A DNA stretch of 64,000 nt, taken from the NCBI RefSeq assembly GCF_030519655.1, contig NZ_JAUMIT010000001.1, positions 434,001 through 498,000 on the forward strand, in the 5' to 3' direction. Position numbers and translations under genes: made by a program. The notes below the pieces were generated by a model that was not told where the DNA came from, ran no database searches, and saw only the letters and a list, made by a program, of their open reading frames with translations. This stretch comes from Wenyingzhuangia gilva. Lineage in GTDB: Bacteria; Bacteroidota; Bacteroidia; Flavobacteriales; Flavobacteriaceae. Positions 53,630-63,557 of this stretch are shown here, piece after piece; the first letter of the stretch is position 1; every line of letters starts with the position of its first letter.

Positions 53630-54916
53630 TTATCTTTTTTCAATATCTACATACGACCTTAATGTTTCCCCAACATATAATTGACGAGGACGACCAATAG
53701 GCTCTTTATTCTCTCTCATTTCTTTCCATTGAGCAATCCATCCTGGTAAACGTCCCATTGCGAATAACACTGTAAACATTTCTACAGGAATTCCTAATGC
53801 ACGATATATAATTCCAGAGTAAAAATCTACGTTAGGATATAAATTTCTAGACTTAAAGTATTCATCATTTAACGCCGCCTCAGACAAACCTCTCGCAATG
53901 TCTAATACAGGATCTTGAATATCTAAATCTTTTAAAATATCTTCTGCAGCTACCTTAATAATTTTTGCACGTGGATCGAAGTTCTTATATACTCTGTGCC
54001 CGAATCCCATCAAACGGAAAGGATCATTCTTATCTTTAGCCTTATCTAAATATTTTTCAAAACCACCACCATCGGCTTTAATTTCTTCTAACATTTCAAT
54101 TACAGCTTGGTTTGCACCACCATGTAACGGTCCCCATAAAGCAGAAATACCAGCAGAAATTGAAGCAAATAATCCAGCATGAGAAGACCCTACAATTCTT
54201 ACTGTAGATGTTGAACAGTTTTGCTCATGATCTGCATGTAAGATTAATAACTTATCAAGAGCATCAATAACAATTTTATTTATTTGATATTCTTTATTAG
54301 CCTTTTTGAACATCATTTTTGCAAAATTCTCTTCATAGCTCAAATCAACATCTCCATAATCTAAAGGCTCACCTTTCATCTTACGCATGCACCAAGATAC
54401 CAACACTGGGAATTTCCCCATAAGAATTACAATGGCATTGTACATATCCTGTTCAGAAGTAATGTCAACTGCTTTTGGATTAAATGCAGTCAAAGCACTA
54501 GTTAAAGATGACAACACTCCCATTGGGTGTGCATTCTTTGGAAAAGCATCTAAAATTTTGTGAATATCTTCATCCACCATTGAATTATTTTTGATGTCTT
54601 GATCAAATTTATCCAATTGTTCTGTGGTTGGTAATTCTCCAAAAATAAGCAAATATGAAACTTCTAAAAAAGAAGCTTTTTCTGCTAATTCTTCAATTGC
54701 ATATCCTCTATATCTTAAAATTCCTTTCTCACCATCTAAAAAGGTAATAGCACTTTTACATGAACCTGTATTTTTAAACCCTGGATCAATCGTCGTAACA
54801 CCTTCAGTTGCTGCCCTAAGCTGTTTGATATCAATTGCTACTTCGTTCTCTGAACCACGCTCTAATGGAAGCTCGTACTTTTTTCCTTCTATTTCTAGTA
54901 TTGCTGTGTTTGACAT
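53630..54916 (-). CDS. gltA: Citrate synthase
   Basis: 428 residues, type II hexameric length. Condenses acetyl-CoA and oxaloacetate. Marks: GILRYRGYAIEELAEKA, HADHEQNCSTSTVRIVGSSHAG (catalytic His), GPLHGGANQAVIEML and FGHRVYKNFDPRAKI (second His), with catalytic Asp in NVDFYSG. Single gene with a clear promoter at 54958-54987 and its own terminator. Confidence 0.97.
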   Translation of the reverse strand: MSNTAILEIEGKKYELPLERGSENEVAIDIKQLRAATEGVTTIDPGFKNTGSCKSAITFLDGEKGILRYRGYAIEELAEKASFLEVSYLLIFGELPTTEQLDKFDQDIKNNSMVDEDIHKILDAFPKNAHPMGVLSSLTSALTAFNPKAVDITSEQDMYNAIVILMGKFPVLVSWCMRKMKGEPLDYGDVDLSYEENFAKMMFKKANKEYQINKIVIDALDKLLILHADHEQNCSTSTVRIVGSSHAGLFASISAGISALWGPLHGGANQAVIEMLEEIKADGGGFEKYLDKAKDKNDPFRLMGFGHRVYKNFDPRAKIIKVAAEDILKDLDIQDPVLDIARGLSEAALNDEYFKSRNLYPNVDFYSGIIYRALGIPVEMFTVLFAMGRLPGWIAQWKEMRENKEPIGRPRQLYVGETLRSYVDIEKR

Positions 54917-54957
54917 ATAAAATTTAATATTTCCTTAATATTTTTACTTGAGATTCA

Positions 54958-54987
54958 CAAATCTACAAATAAATCCCTTTTTTCAAA
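54958..54987 (-). promoter_or_regulatory. Promoter of gltA
   Basis: On the minus strand TTTG (54987-54984), 18 bp, TAGATTTG (54965-54958): a full match to the Bacteroidota -33/-7 consensus, about 42 bp before the start codon. Confidence 0.7.
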
Positions 54988-55271
54988 AGATAAAATTACT
55001 TAATTACACTACGTAAACATACGTAGTTTAACAAAACTCCTCTTTTCTTTACAATATATAACAACTATTTCATTTTATAATAAATTAAATAAAGAGATTA
55101 TAAACGTCTTAACATCATTTCTTAAAACATTTAATGTTCTGATTTATAATTATTTATAAAAAATAACAATCACTGAACAACGTAAGTTTTTTAGGATTTT
55201 TTTTTTATCCTTAATTACTATTCTAATTTTGTGTGTTCATTGAGAAAATTTTGAAATAAAGACCTTTAAGA
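54988..55271. other. Divergent spacer between gltA and ilvD
   Basis: AT-rich with no open frame. It carries a candidate -7 for ilvD, TAATTTTG at 55224-55231, 41 bp before the ilvD ATG; the expected -33 position holds only T. I looked for a leader peptide rich in Ile, Leu or Val and saw none. Confidence 0.4.
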
Positions 55272-56951
55272 ATGGCATTAAATAAACACAGTAAAAGACT
55301 TACTCAAGATCCATCACAACCTGCTTCACAAGCAATGTTGTATGCAGTAGGATTAACAGATGAAGACATGAACAAACCTCAAATTGGTATCGCAAGTACT
55401 GGTTATGATGGAAATCCATGTAACATGCATTTGAACAACTTAGCTCAAGAAATTAAGAAATATACAAACCTTAACGAACAAGTTGGATTGACTTTTAACA
55501 CCATTGGTGTGAGTGATGGTATTTCCATGGGAACTTCTGGAATGAATTACTCATTGGCTTCAAGAGATATTATTGCAGATTCTATGGAAACTGTAGTAAA
55601 CGCTCAAAGCTATGATGGTTTGGTGGGTGTTGTTGGTTGTGATAAAAATATGCCAGGAGCTATTATTGCTATGTTGCGTTTAAATCGTCCATCGTTAATG
55701 GTGTACGGAGGAAGTATCGCTTCAGGAAAATACAAAGGACGTAAATTGAACATTGTTTCTGCGTTTGAAGCTTTAGGACAAAAAGTTGCAGGAGAAATTG
55801 ACGAAACTGAATATAGAGAAATTATTAAATCTGCTATTCCAGGAGCTGGAGCTTGTGGAGGAATGTACACTGCAAACACCATGGCATCTTCTATAGAATG
55901 TATGGGAATGGCTTTGCCGTATAACTCCTCAATTCCTGCAGAAAACCCTAATAAATTATCAGAAGCTGAGCGAACTGCTAAAGCCATGAAAAATTTATTA
56001 GAACTAGACTTAAAACCCAAAGATATTGTCACCAAAAAATCAATAGAAAACGCCGTTGCTTTGGTCAATGCTTTAGGTGGATCAACCAATGCTGTTTTAC
56101 ACTATTTGGCCATTGCCTATGCAGCTGATATTGAATTTACTCTAGAAGATTTTCAGAGAGTAAGTGATAACACTCCGTTGATTGCAGATTTAAAACCTTC
56201 TGGTAAATATTTAATGGAAGATGTGCATAGTATTGGTGGTACACCAGCCATTATGAAATATTTATTAGAAAAAGGATATTTACACGGTGACTGTATGACT
56301 GTTACAGGAAAGACTTTGGCAGAAAACTTAGCTGATGTAGAAGCTATGGAATTTGAAGATCAAGATGTTGTTCATCCAACTGATAAAGCCTTAAAATCAT
56401 CAGGTAACTTACAAATCTTATATGGTAACCTTGCTGAGAAAGGAGCAGTTGCAAAGATATCTGGAAACGAAGGATTAAAATTTGAAGGAAGAGCGGTTGT
56501 TTACGATGGTGAACAAGCTGCCAATACCGGAATTTCTAATGGAGAAGTAAACAGAGGAGACGTCGTCGTTATTCGTTATGTTGGACCTAAAGGTGGCCCT
56601 GGAATGCCAGAGATGCTAAAACCAACATCATTAATTATGGGAGCTGGTTTAGGTAAATCAGTTGCTTTGATTACTGACGGACGTTTTTCTGGTGGAACAC
56701 ACGGGTTTGTGGTAGGTCACATAACGCCCGAAGCACAAGACGGTGGATTGATTGGATTGGTAGAAACGGGAGATACCATTACCATTAGTGCAGAGGACAA
56801 CTCAATTACTTTACAAGTTTCAGAGGAAGAAATCGCCACTCGTAAAGCTAAGTGGATCCAACCACCTTTAAAACACAATAAAGGTATTCTGTTTAAATAC
56901 GCCAGATCAGTAGCTTCGGCTTCTGAAGGATGTGTAACAGATAAATATTAA
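55272..56951 (+). CDS. ilvD: Dihydroxy-acid dehydratase
   Basis: 559 residues. Dehydrates dihydroxy acids in valine, leucine and isoleucine synthesis; contains an Fe-S cluster. Cluster Cys are visible in [18 protein letters not shown] and [27 protein letters not shown] and PGGPGMPEM (here KGGPGMPEM) are also family marks. First gene of the ilv group. The 94-bp spacer to ilvB is a heptad array. Confidence 0.96.
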   Translation: MALNKHSKRLTQDPSQPASQAMLYAVGLTDEDMNKPQIGIASTGYDGNPCNMHLNNLAQEIKKYTNLNEQVGLTFNTIGVSDGISMGTSGMNYSLASRDIIADSMETVVNAQSYDGLVGVVGCDKNMPGAIIAMLRLNRPSLMVYGGSIASGKYKGRKLNIVSAFEALGQKVAGEIDETEYREIIKSAIPGAGACGGMYTANTMASSIECMGMALPYNSSIPAENPNKLSEAERTAKAMKNLLELDLKPKDIVTKKSIENAVALVNALGGSTNAVLHYLAIAYAADIEFTLEDFQRVSDNTPLIADLKPSGKYLMEDVHSIGGTPAIMKYLLEKGYLHGDCMTVTGKTLAENLADVEAMEFEDQDVVHPTDKALKSSGNLQILYGNLAEKGAVAKISGNEGLKFEGRAVVYDGEQAANTGISNGEVNRGDVVVIRYVGPKGGPGMPEMLKPTSLIMGAGLGKSVALITDGRFSGGTHGFVVGHITPEAQDGGLIGLVETGDTITISAEDNSITLQVSEEEIATRKAKWIQPPLKHNKGILFKYARSVASASEGCVTDKY

Positions 56952-56953
56952 TC

Positions 56954-57044
56954 AAAGTACCAAGTAAAAAGTATCAAGTACAAAGTTTAAATCAACAACC
57001 TATACTCAATACTCAGTACTCAGTACTCAATACTACATACGAAG
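56954..57044. repeat. 7-bp array filling the ilvD-ilvB spacer
   Basis: Thirteen heptads in one register: AAAGTAC, CAAGTAA, AAAGTAT, CAAGTAC, AAAGTTT, AAATCAA, CAACCTA, TACTCAA, TACTCAG, TACTCAG, TACTCAA, TACTACA, TACGAAG. The array begins 3 bp after the ilvD stop and ends 1 bp before the ilvB ATG, so the ilvB translation start region itself consists of repeats. Confidence 0.85.
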
Positions 57045-57045
57045 T

Positions 57046-58746
57046 ATGAAAAACACAGAAAGAATCATAGGAGCCGAAGCTGTAGTAAGATGTCTTATTG
57101 CAGAAGGAGTTGATGTTGCCTACGGATATCCCGGAGGAGCCATTATGCCTATCTACGATGAATTGTATAAATACCAAGACCAACTACATCATGTATTAAC
57201 TAGACATGAACAAGGTGCTGCACATGCAGCGCAAGGATATGCTAGAACTTCAGGTAGAGTTGGTGTTGCCTTGGCTACTTCAGGACCTGGTGCAACGAAC
57301 TTAATCACTGGAATTGCAGATGCTCAAATAGACTCTACTCCAGTGGTATGTATTACCGGGCAGGTAGCTTCTCACCTTTTAGGAACAGATGCCTTTCAGG
57401 AAACAGATGTGATAAGTATCTCCTCTCCTATTACTAAATGGAATTGCCAAGTAACCAAAGCAGAAGACATTCCTGCTGCCATTGCCAAAGCATTTTATAT
57501 TGCCAAGTCTGGTAGACCAGGACCTGTATTGATTGACATTACTAAAGATGCGCAACAAGGTGAACTTGATTACAACAGTTATGAAAAATGTTCACAAGTA
57601 AGGAGCTATAAACCAATTCCTGAAACCGATATCGAAAAGGTTAAACAAGCTGCTGAAATTATCAATGGTGCTAAAAAACCAATGATTATTTTTGGTCAAG
57701 GAGTTATTTTAGGAAGTGCTGAAGCAGAATTAAAAGCTTTTATTGAAAAATCTGGAATTCCATCAGCTTGGACTGTTTTAGGATTGTCGGCACTGGCAAC
57801 CAATCATCCTTTAAATGTAGGTATGGTTGGAATGCATGGAAACTACGGGCCTAATAAATTAACCAATGAATGTGATGTCTTAATTGCTATTGGAATGCGT
57901 TTTGACGACCGTGTTACTGGAAAATTAGATGTATATGCAAAACAAGCCAAGGTTATTCATTTTGATATAGATCCTGCTGAAATAGATAAAAACGTAAAGT
58001 CAGACGTTGCTGTTTTAGGTGACGCAAAAGACACTTTAGGGAAAATCTTAGAATATGTAGATCAAAAAGAATATACTTCTTGGTTAAATGAATTTAGAGC
58101 TTTTGACCAAATAGAATTTGAAAAAGTTATTGATGGTCAGTTAAATCCAACCAAAGAAGGATTGACCATGGGTGAAGTATTACAAGGTATTAACAAAGCA
58201 ACTAAAGACAACGCTGTGATAGTGTCTGATGTAGGTCAACACCAAATGATGGCGGTTCGTTATGCTAACTTTACCAATACAAGAAGTAATGTAACTTCAG
58301 GTGGTTTAGGAACTATGGGATTTGCTTTACCAGCAGCCATCGGTGCTAAAATGGGAGCCCCTTCAAGAGATGTTGTGGCTATTATTGGTGATGGAGGTTT
58401 TCAAATGACTTGTCAAGAACTAGGAACTATTTTGCAAACAGGAACTGCTGTTAAAATTGTGGTTTTGAATAATGAATTTCTAGGAATGGTACGTCAATGG
58501 CAACAATTATTTTTTGATAGACGTTATGCTTCTACAGAGATGATTAATCCTGACTTTATAAAATTAGCAGAAGCTTACAGCATTCCTGCTAAAAAAGTAA
58601 CCCAACGCGAAAACTTACAAGCTGCTATTGATGAAATGATTGCTAGTGAAAGCTCTTACTTTTTAGAAGTGATGGTTGAAAAAGAAGACAATGTATTCCC
58701 AATGGTTCCTACAGGTGCAAGTGTATCAGATGTAAGATTAAGCTAG
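57046..58746 (+). CDS. ilvB: Acetolactate synthase, large subunit
   Basis: 566 residues. ThDP enzyme: GYPGGAIMPIYDELY, then ThDP Glu in RHEQGAAHAAQGYAR, GLGTMGFALPAAIGAKMG, and the ThDP motif GDGGFQMTCQEL closing with NNEFLGMVRQWQQLFF. Makes acetolactate or acetohydroxybutyrate with ilvN as regulatory subunit (starts 12 bp later). Its ribosome-binding region lies in the heptad array. Confidence 0.96.
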   Translation: MKNTERIIGAEAVVRCLIAEGVDVAYGYPGGAIMPIYDELYKYQDQLHHVLTRHEQGAAHAAQGYARTSGRVGVALATSGPGATNLITGIADAQIDSTPVVCITGQVASHLLGTDAFQETDVISISSPITKWNCQVTKAEDIPAAIAKAFYIAKSGRPGPVLIDITKDAQQGELDYNSYEKCSQVRSYKPIPETDIEKVKQAAEIINGAKKPMIIFGQGVILGSAEAELKAFIEKSGIPSAWTVLGLSALATNHPLNVGMVGMHGNYGPNKLTNECDVLIAIGMRFDDRVTGKLDVYAKQAKVIHFDIDPAEIDKNVKSDVAVLGDAKDTLGKILEYVDQKEYTSWLNEFRAFDQIEFEKVIDGQLNPTKEGLTMGEVLQGINKATKDNAVIVSDVGQHQMMAVRYANFTNTRSNVTSGGLGTMGFALPAAIGAKMGAPSRDVVAIIGDGGFQMTCQELGTILQTGTAVKIVVLNNEFLGMVRQWQQLFFDRRYASTEMINPDFIKLAEAYSIPAKKVTQRENLQAAIDEMIASESSYFLEVMVEKEDNVFPMVPTGASVSDVRLS

Positions 58747-58758
58747 AAAACTAAAGAC

Positions 58759-59283
58759 ATGGAAAAAAAATCATATACCATATCCGTTTATTCTGAAAAC
58801 AACTTAGGGTTGTTAAACAGAATCTCTACCATTTTTGTTAAAAGACACATCAACATAGAAAGTTTAACTGTTTCTCACTCTGAAATAGAAAATGTTTCTA
58901 GGTTTATCTTGGTTGTAAACATGACTGAAGATGCTGTTAAAAAGATTATTGGTCAGTTAGAAAAACAAGTAGAAGTCATTCAAGCTTATTATCATACAGA
59001 AGATGAAATTATTTTTACTGAAACAGCTATGTTTAAGTTTAAATCAGATTTGTTGTTTGAAAATCCACAAATTCAAAATATCATCAAAGAACACAGTATG
59101 AATATTGTGACTGTAAACAGAACTTTTTTTGTAGTAGAAAAAGCGGGAAGAAGACACGAAATAGATGCTATATACGAATCTTTTAAACCTTTTGGGATTG
59201 CTCAATTTGTACGCTCAGGTAGAGTAGCCATTTCAAAAGAAGCGATGAATATTCGTAAAATTTTAGGAGAGATAGTTCAATAG
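58759..59283 (+). CDS. ilvN: Acetolactate synthase, small regulatory subunit
   Basis: 174 residues. An N-terminal ACT domain (ISVYSENNLGLLNRISTIFVKRHINIESL, about 8-75) that binds the feedback inhibitor valine, and a C-terminal domain typical of IlvN/IlvH. Directly after ilvB. Followed by a hairpin at 59319-59358 before ilvC. Confidence 0.95.
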   Translation: MEKKSYTISVYSENNLGLLNRISTIFVKRHINIESLTVSHSEIENVSRFILVVNMTEDAVKKIIGQLEKQVEVIQAYYHTEDEIIFTETAMFKFKSDLLFENPQIQNIIKEHSMNIVTVNRTFFVVEKAGRRHEIDAIYESFKPFGIAQFVRSGRVAISKEAMNIRKILGEIVQ

Positions 59284-59318
59284 AATTCCCTAAATTTGGC
59301 AACGCAATAAAAATATGT

Positions 59319-59358
59319 TGAGCTTGGTGAGAAATTTAATCTCATCAAGCTCATTTTT
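59319..59358 (+). terminator. Hairpin with T tract between ilvN and ilvC
   Basis: 14-bp stem TGAGCTTGGTGAGA / TCTCATCAAGCTCA with one G-T pair and a 7-nt loop, then five T. It looks like an intrinsic terminator or attenuator inside the ilv run, 43 bp before ilvC. The arm CAAGCTCA is also part of the GCTCGATGACC-type repeats. Confidence 0.6.
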
Positions 59359-59401
59359 AGCGAAATAACAAGTAACAATTTAGAATAAAAATAAAAGCAA
59401 A

Positions 59402-60877
59402 ATGGCAAATTATTTTAACACACTTTCTTTAAGAGAGCAATTAGAGCAATTAGGACAGTGTGAATTTATGGACAGAAGCGAATTCAACAACGGTGTTGAA
59501 GCTTTAAAAGGTAAAAAAATCGTTATCATCGGATGTGGTGCACAAGGGTTAAACCAAGGATTAAACATGCGTGATTCTGGATTAGATGTATCTTACACTT
59601 TAAGAGGAGCTGCTATTGAAGAAAAAAGACAATCTTACCTTAACGCTACTGAAAATAACTTTGCTGTAGGAACTTATGAAGAAATGATTCCTACTGCTGA
59701 CTTATTAATCAACTTGACTCCAGACAAACAACACACTGCTGTTGTAACTGCTGTGATGCCATTGATGAAAAAAGGAGCTACATTATCTTACTCTCACGGT
59801 TTTAACATCGTAGAAGAAGGAATGCAAATCCGTAAAGATATTACTGTAATTATGGTGGCACCTAAGTCTCCAGGATCTGAAGTTCGTGAAGAATTTAAGA
59901 GAGGATTTGGAGTCCCTACTTTAATTGCTGTACACCCTGAAAACGATCCAGAAGGAAAAGGATGGGATTATGCTAAAGCTTATGCTGTGGGTACAGGAGG
60001 GCACACTGCAGGTGTATTAAAGTCTTCTTTTGTTGCTGAAGTGAAATCTGATTTAATGGGAGAACAAACTATTTTATGTGGATTGTTACAAACTGGATCT
60101 ATCTTATGCTTTGACAAAATGGTAGCTGAAGGAATTGACCCAGGATATGCTTCTAAATTAATCCAATACGGATGGGAAACAATTACTGAAGGTTTAAAAT
60201 ACGGAGGTATTACCAACATGATGGATAGATTGTCTAACCCAGCTAAAATTGAAGCTTTTAAAGTTTCTGAAGAGTTGAAAGACATTATGAGACCATTATT
60301 CCAAAAGCATATGGATGATATCATCTCTGGTCACTTTTCTAAAACAATGATGGAAGACTGGGCAAATGATGATGTAAACTTATTAACTTGGAGAGCTGCT
60401 ACAGGAGAAACTAACTTTGAAAAAACTCCAGCTGGAGATTTCCAGATTTCTGAACAAGAATACTACGACAACGGTACTTTAATGGTTGCGATGGTTAAAG
60501 CTGGTGTTGAATTGGCTTTTGAAGCAATGGTTGACTCTGGAATTGTTGAAGAATCTGCTTACTACGAATCTTTACACGAAACTCCATTAATTGCAAACAC
60601 AATTGCTCGTAAAAAATTATTTGAAATGAACCGTGTCATTTCTGATACTGCAGAGTACGGATGTTACTTATTTGACCACGCTTGTAAGCCTTTAATTGCT
60701 GAGTACGTTAAAAACGCACCTAGCAACTTAATTGGTAAGCCATTCTCTACAGGAAGTAATGGTGTTGACAACGCTGAATTAATTGCTGTAAACAAAGCTA
60801 TTCGTGAACACGAAGTTGAGTATATTGGTGAGGAATTACGTGAGTCTATGACGGCAATGAAAAAAATCGTATCATAA
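59402..60877 (+). CDS. ilvC: Ketol-acid reductoisomerase, class II (long form)
   Basis: 491 residues, as in E. coli. Rossmann domain [22 protein letters not shown], then [11 protein letters not shown] and [14 protein letters not shown] with Mg/NADPH ligands, and a duplicated C-terminal knotted domain (two EQTILCG/ADSG-like halves, e.g. [13 protein letters not shown]). Isomerises and reduces acetolactate. Strong terminator at 60901-60929. Confidence 0.97.
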   Translation: MANYFNTLSLREQLEQLGQCEFMDRSEFNNGVEALKGKKIVIIGCGAQGLNQGLNMRDSGLDVSYTLRGAAIEEKRQSYLNATENNFAVGTYEEMIPTADLLINLTPDKQHTAVVTAVMPLMKKGATLSYSHGFNIVEEGMQIRKDITVIMVAPKSPGSEVREEFKRGFGVPTLIAVHPENDPEGKGWDYAKAYAVGTGGHTAGVLKSSFVAEVKSDLMGEQTILCGLLQTGSILCFDKMVAEGIDPGYASKLIQYGWETITEGLKYGGITNMMDRLSNPAKIEAFKVSEELKDIMRPLFQKHMDDIISGHFSKTMMEDWANDDVNLLTWRAATGETNFEKTPAGDFQISEQEYYDNGTLMVAMVKAGVELAFEAMVDSGIVEESAYYESLHETPLIANTIARKKLFEMNRVISDTAEYGCYLFDHACKPLIAEYVKNAPSNLIGKPFSTGSNGVDNAELIAVNKAIREHEVEYIGEELRESMTAMKKIVS

Positions 60878-60900
60878 TTACGATCTTTTAATATTACAGA

Positions 60901-60929
60901 AAGCCGTTGCAAATGCAACGGCTTTTTTT
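60901..60929 (+). terminator. Terminator of ilvC
   Basis: Perfect 10-bp stem AAGCCGTTGC / GCAACGGCTT with a 4-nt loop and a run of T. Confidence 0.92.
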
Positions 60930-60960
60930 ATTTTTATCAAAGTAAACAATTCAACTATAT

Positions 60961-62200
60961 GGTTAACTTAGAATCCATCATCAAAGCACAAATGAACATC
61001 AAGGGAGTTGTACAAAACACTCCTTTATCTTACATGGATAACTTTTCAAAAAAGTTTGATGCTAACATTTATTTTAAAAGAGAAGACCTACAATTGGTGA
61101 GGTCTTATAAAATTCGTGGAGCCTATAATAGAATTAAAAACCTCAACAAAAAAGAATTGGCAAACGGTGTGGTTTGTGCCAGTGCAGGAAACCACGCTCA
61201 GGGAGTTGCTTATGCTTGTAATACGTTAGAGGTACATGGAGTTATTTTTATGCCTGTTACTACTCCAAAGCAAAAAATATCTCAAGTTAAAATGTTTGGT
61301 GGAGAATTTACTACAGTTAAATTGGTCGGAGATACTTTTGACGAGAGTTCTAAGGCTGCTGAAATCTATCAAACAGAAACCAATGCTACTTATGTACATC
61401 CCTTTAATGATTGGGATGTGATGTCGGGACAAGGAACTGTGGCATTGGAAATATTAGATGCTATCAGCCAGCCTATAGACTATTTATTCCTTCCAATTGG
61501 TGGTGGTGGATTGGCTTCTGGAATGATTACTGTTTTTAAAAATTTGAGTCCTAACACCAAAATTATTGGTTTAGAACCCAAAGGAGCTCCGTCACTTAAA
61601 ACCTCTTTAGAAAAGGGAGAAAATACCAAAATCTACAATATAGATAAATTTGTAGATGGGGCTGCCGTACAAAAAATGGGAGACAATACTTTTCCTATCT
61701 GTAAAGACTATTTAGAAGATGTTTCTTTAATTGATGAAGGACATATCTGTAAAACCATTTTAAAATTATACAACGAAAATGCCATTGTTGCAGAACCTGC
61801 TGGGGCACTTTCTATTGCTGCTTTAGACAATTATGCAAAAGAAATTAAAGGGAAAACCGTTGTTTGTGTGTTAAGTGGTGGTAATAACGACATCACACGA
61901 ATGGAAGAAATGAAAGAGCGTGCTTTGTTATACGATGGTTTAAAACATTATTTTATTGTGAGTTTTCCACAAAGAGCAGGTGCTTTAAAAGAATTTGTGG
62001 GTGATGTGCTATCGGAAACAGATGATATTGTTCATTTTGAGTACACCAAAAAAAATAGTAGGAGTACCGCTTCAGCTATTGTAGGAATTGAATTGAGTCA
62101 TAAAGAAGACTTTGAACCTTTGCTTTTTAGAATGAAAGAAAAAGGATTTTATGGGGAATATTTAAACGAAAAACCAGAATTGTTCAGTCAAATTGTATAA
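60961..62200 (+). CDS. ilvA: Threonine dehydratase (biosynthetic)
   Basis: About 413 residues beginning near 60959-60961 (MVNLESIIKAQMNIKGV). PLP enzyme: VRSYKIRGAYN with the Schiff-base Lys, SAGNHAQGVAYAC and the phosphate loop GGGGLASG. C-terminal regulatory (ACT-like) domain from about 325 (YFIVSFPQRAGALKEFVGDVL), shorter than the double domain of E. coli IlvA (514 residues). Makes 2-oxobutyrate for isoleucine. Lies after the ilvC terminator, so it likely has its own promoter or read-through. Confidence 0.95.
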
Positions 62201-62201
62201 C

Positions 62202-62233
62202 AAAAAAACGCTCCAAATTTGGAGCGTTTTTTT
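62202..62233. terminator. Bidirectional terminator of ilvA and the DUF4286 gene
   Basis: Perfect palindrome with 11-bp arms AACGCTCCAAA / TTTGGAGCGTT, A run on one side and T run on the other, between convergent genes. Confidence 0.88.
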
Positions 62234-62252
62234 GTTATTATCAATATATAAT

Positions 62253-62570
62253 TTAATAAAAGTCTTCAATTACTTCTAATTCTGTTTGAAAAGAAACAAC
62301 TTGTCCATCTTCATATTTAGCTTGCATTTTTGCGTTCATCTTAGAAGCATCTTCCATATAAAATGCTTTAAATGTATTTTTATCTTTTACTGCGTATTGT
62401 ACAGAATAGGTTTTCCCTCCCATTTCTTCTTGAATCATAACCCTAGTCATTTTAGCCCCTGAAAATTTACCTGTAGCTAACATTTGAGGAATATAAAACT
62501 CTCTCATCCATACCAACCAATCTTCATGAATACCATCTGCTACATTTGTAGTTACATTATATATGTACAT
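62253..62570 (-). CDS. DUF4286 family protein
   Basis: 105 residues. MYIYNVTTNVADGIHEDWLVWMREFYIPQMLATG is typical of the DUF4286 family, a small ferredoxin-like alpha/beta fold found across Bacteroidota. No known catalytic residues, no signal peptide. Convergent with ilvA; followed downstream by no partner. Function unknown. Confidence 0.85.
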   Translation of the reverse strand: MYIYNVTTNVADGIHEDWLVWMREFYIPQMLATGKFSGAKMTRVMIQEEMGGKTYSVQYAVKDKNTFKAFYMEDASKMNAKMQAKYEDGQVVSFQTELEVIEDFY

Positions 62571-62673
62571 CTTTTATTTTTTTTGCAAAAATACAGGTTT
62601 GACTTTCAAAGTACAATTAACCTTGAATAATTTTTCTAATAGTCAAAGAATTAAGTCAACCTAAAATAGCTTT

Positions 62674-63441
62674 CTAAAAATTAGGTTTTCTCTTTTCTAA
62701 AAAAGCAGTAACTCCTTCCTGAAATTCTTCGGTTCCAAAACAAGATCCAAATAACTCTATCTCTTTTAACAATCCAATATTCCCATAAGTAGCGTTTATG
62801 GCTTGTATACTTTTCCTTACTGCTCTAGGAGAATTCTGTACTATTTTATTGGCTATTTCAATGGCTTTTAACAACAAATCCTCTTGTGACACCACGTAGT
62901 TCACCATTCCTATTTTTAATGCCTCCTGCGCTGAAATCATCTCTCCTGTTAAAATCAATTCCATCGCTTTTCCTTTTCCTACCAACTGAGTCAATCTTTG
63001 AGTTCCTCCATAACCAGGAATCACCCCTAAAGTCACTTCTGGTTGTCCCATTTTCGCGTTGTCAGAAGCAATTCTTATTTGTGCAGCCAAAGCCAATTCT
63101 AATCCCCCACCCAAAGCATAACCATTGATAGCCGCGATGACAGGTTTTGTATACGTTGCTATTTTATCAAACAATAGTTCGTGTCCAAAACGCGATAATT
63201 CCGTTCCTTCTCTTCTATTAAAATTGGCAAATTCTTTAATATCTGCTCCGGCAACAAAAGCTTTATCACCTGCTCCAGTCATAATTAATACTCTTATTGT
63301 ATCGTCTGATTCACATAAACAAAGTATATGATTTAACTCTAAAATTGTTTTTTTATTTATTGCATTGAGCTGCTTTTCACGATTGATGGTGATATACATA
63401 ATAGCTCCTTCTTGCTCAAACTGAATATTTTCTATTTGCAT
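62674..63441 (-). CDS. Enoyl-CoA hydratase/isomerase family protein (crotonase)
   Basis: 255 residues. AFVAGADIKEFANF (oxyanion hole), NGYALGGGLELALA with the second oxyanion Gly, PEVTLGVIPGYGGTQRL with the catalytic Glu, and GMVNYVVS. Both crotonase Glu are conserved, so hydration of trans-2-enoyl-CoA is likely. Substrate chain length is not evident. Stands alone. Confidence 0.93.
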   Translation of the reverse strand: MQIENIQFEQEGAIMYITINREKQLNAINKKTILELNHILCLCESDDTIRVLIMTGAGDKAFVAGADIKEFANFNRREGTELSRFGHELLFDKIATYTKPVIAAINGYALGGGLELALAAQIRIASDNAKMGQPEVTLGVIPGYGGTQRLTQLVGKGKAMELILTGEMISAQEALKIGMVNYVVSQEDLLLKAIEIANKIVQNSPRAVRKSIQAINATYGNIGLLKEIELFGSCFGTEEFQEGVTAFLEKRKPNF

Positions 63442-63557
63442 TATAAACTTAATTTAGAGAGTTCAGAATCAATACCTTTTTACTTTTGTAAAACATCATT
63501 AAGATAAAAAAAGTAATTAACAAGCCATTGCTATTCAATTGTAAATTTTGATAAAAT

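Noticed and set aside
54988-55271. Leader-peptide attenuator for ilvD
   Set aside because: No short open frame rich in Ile, Leu or Val and no terminator/antiterminator pair visible.
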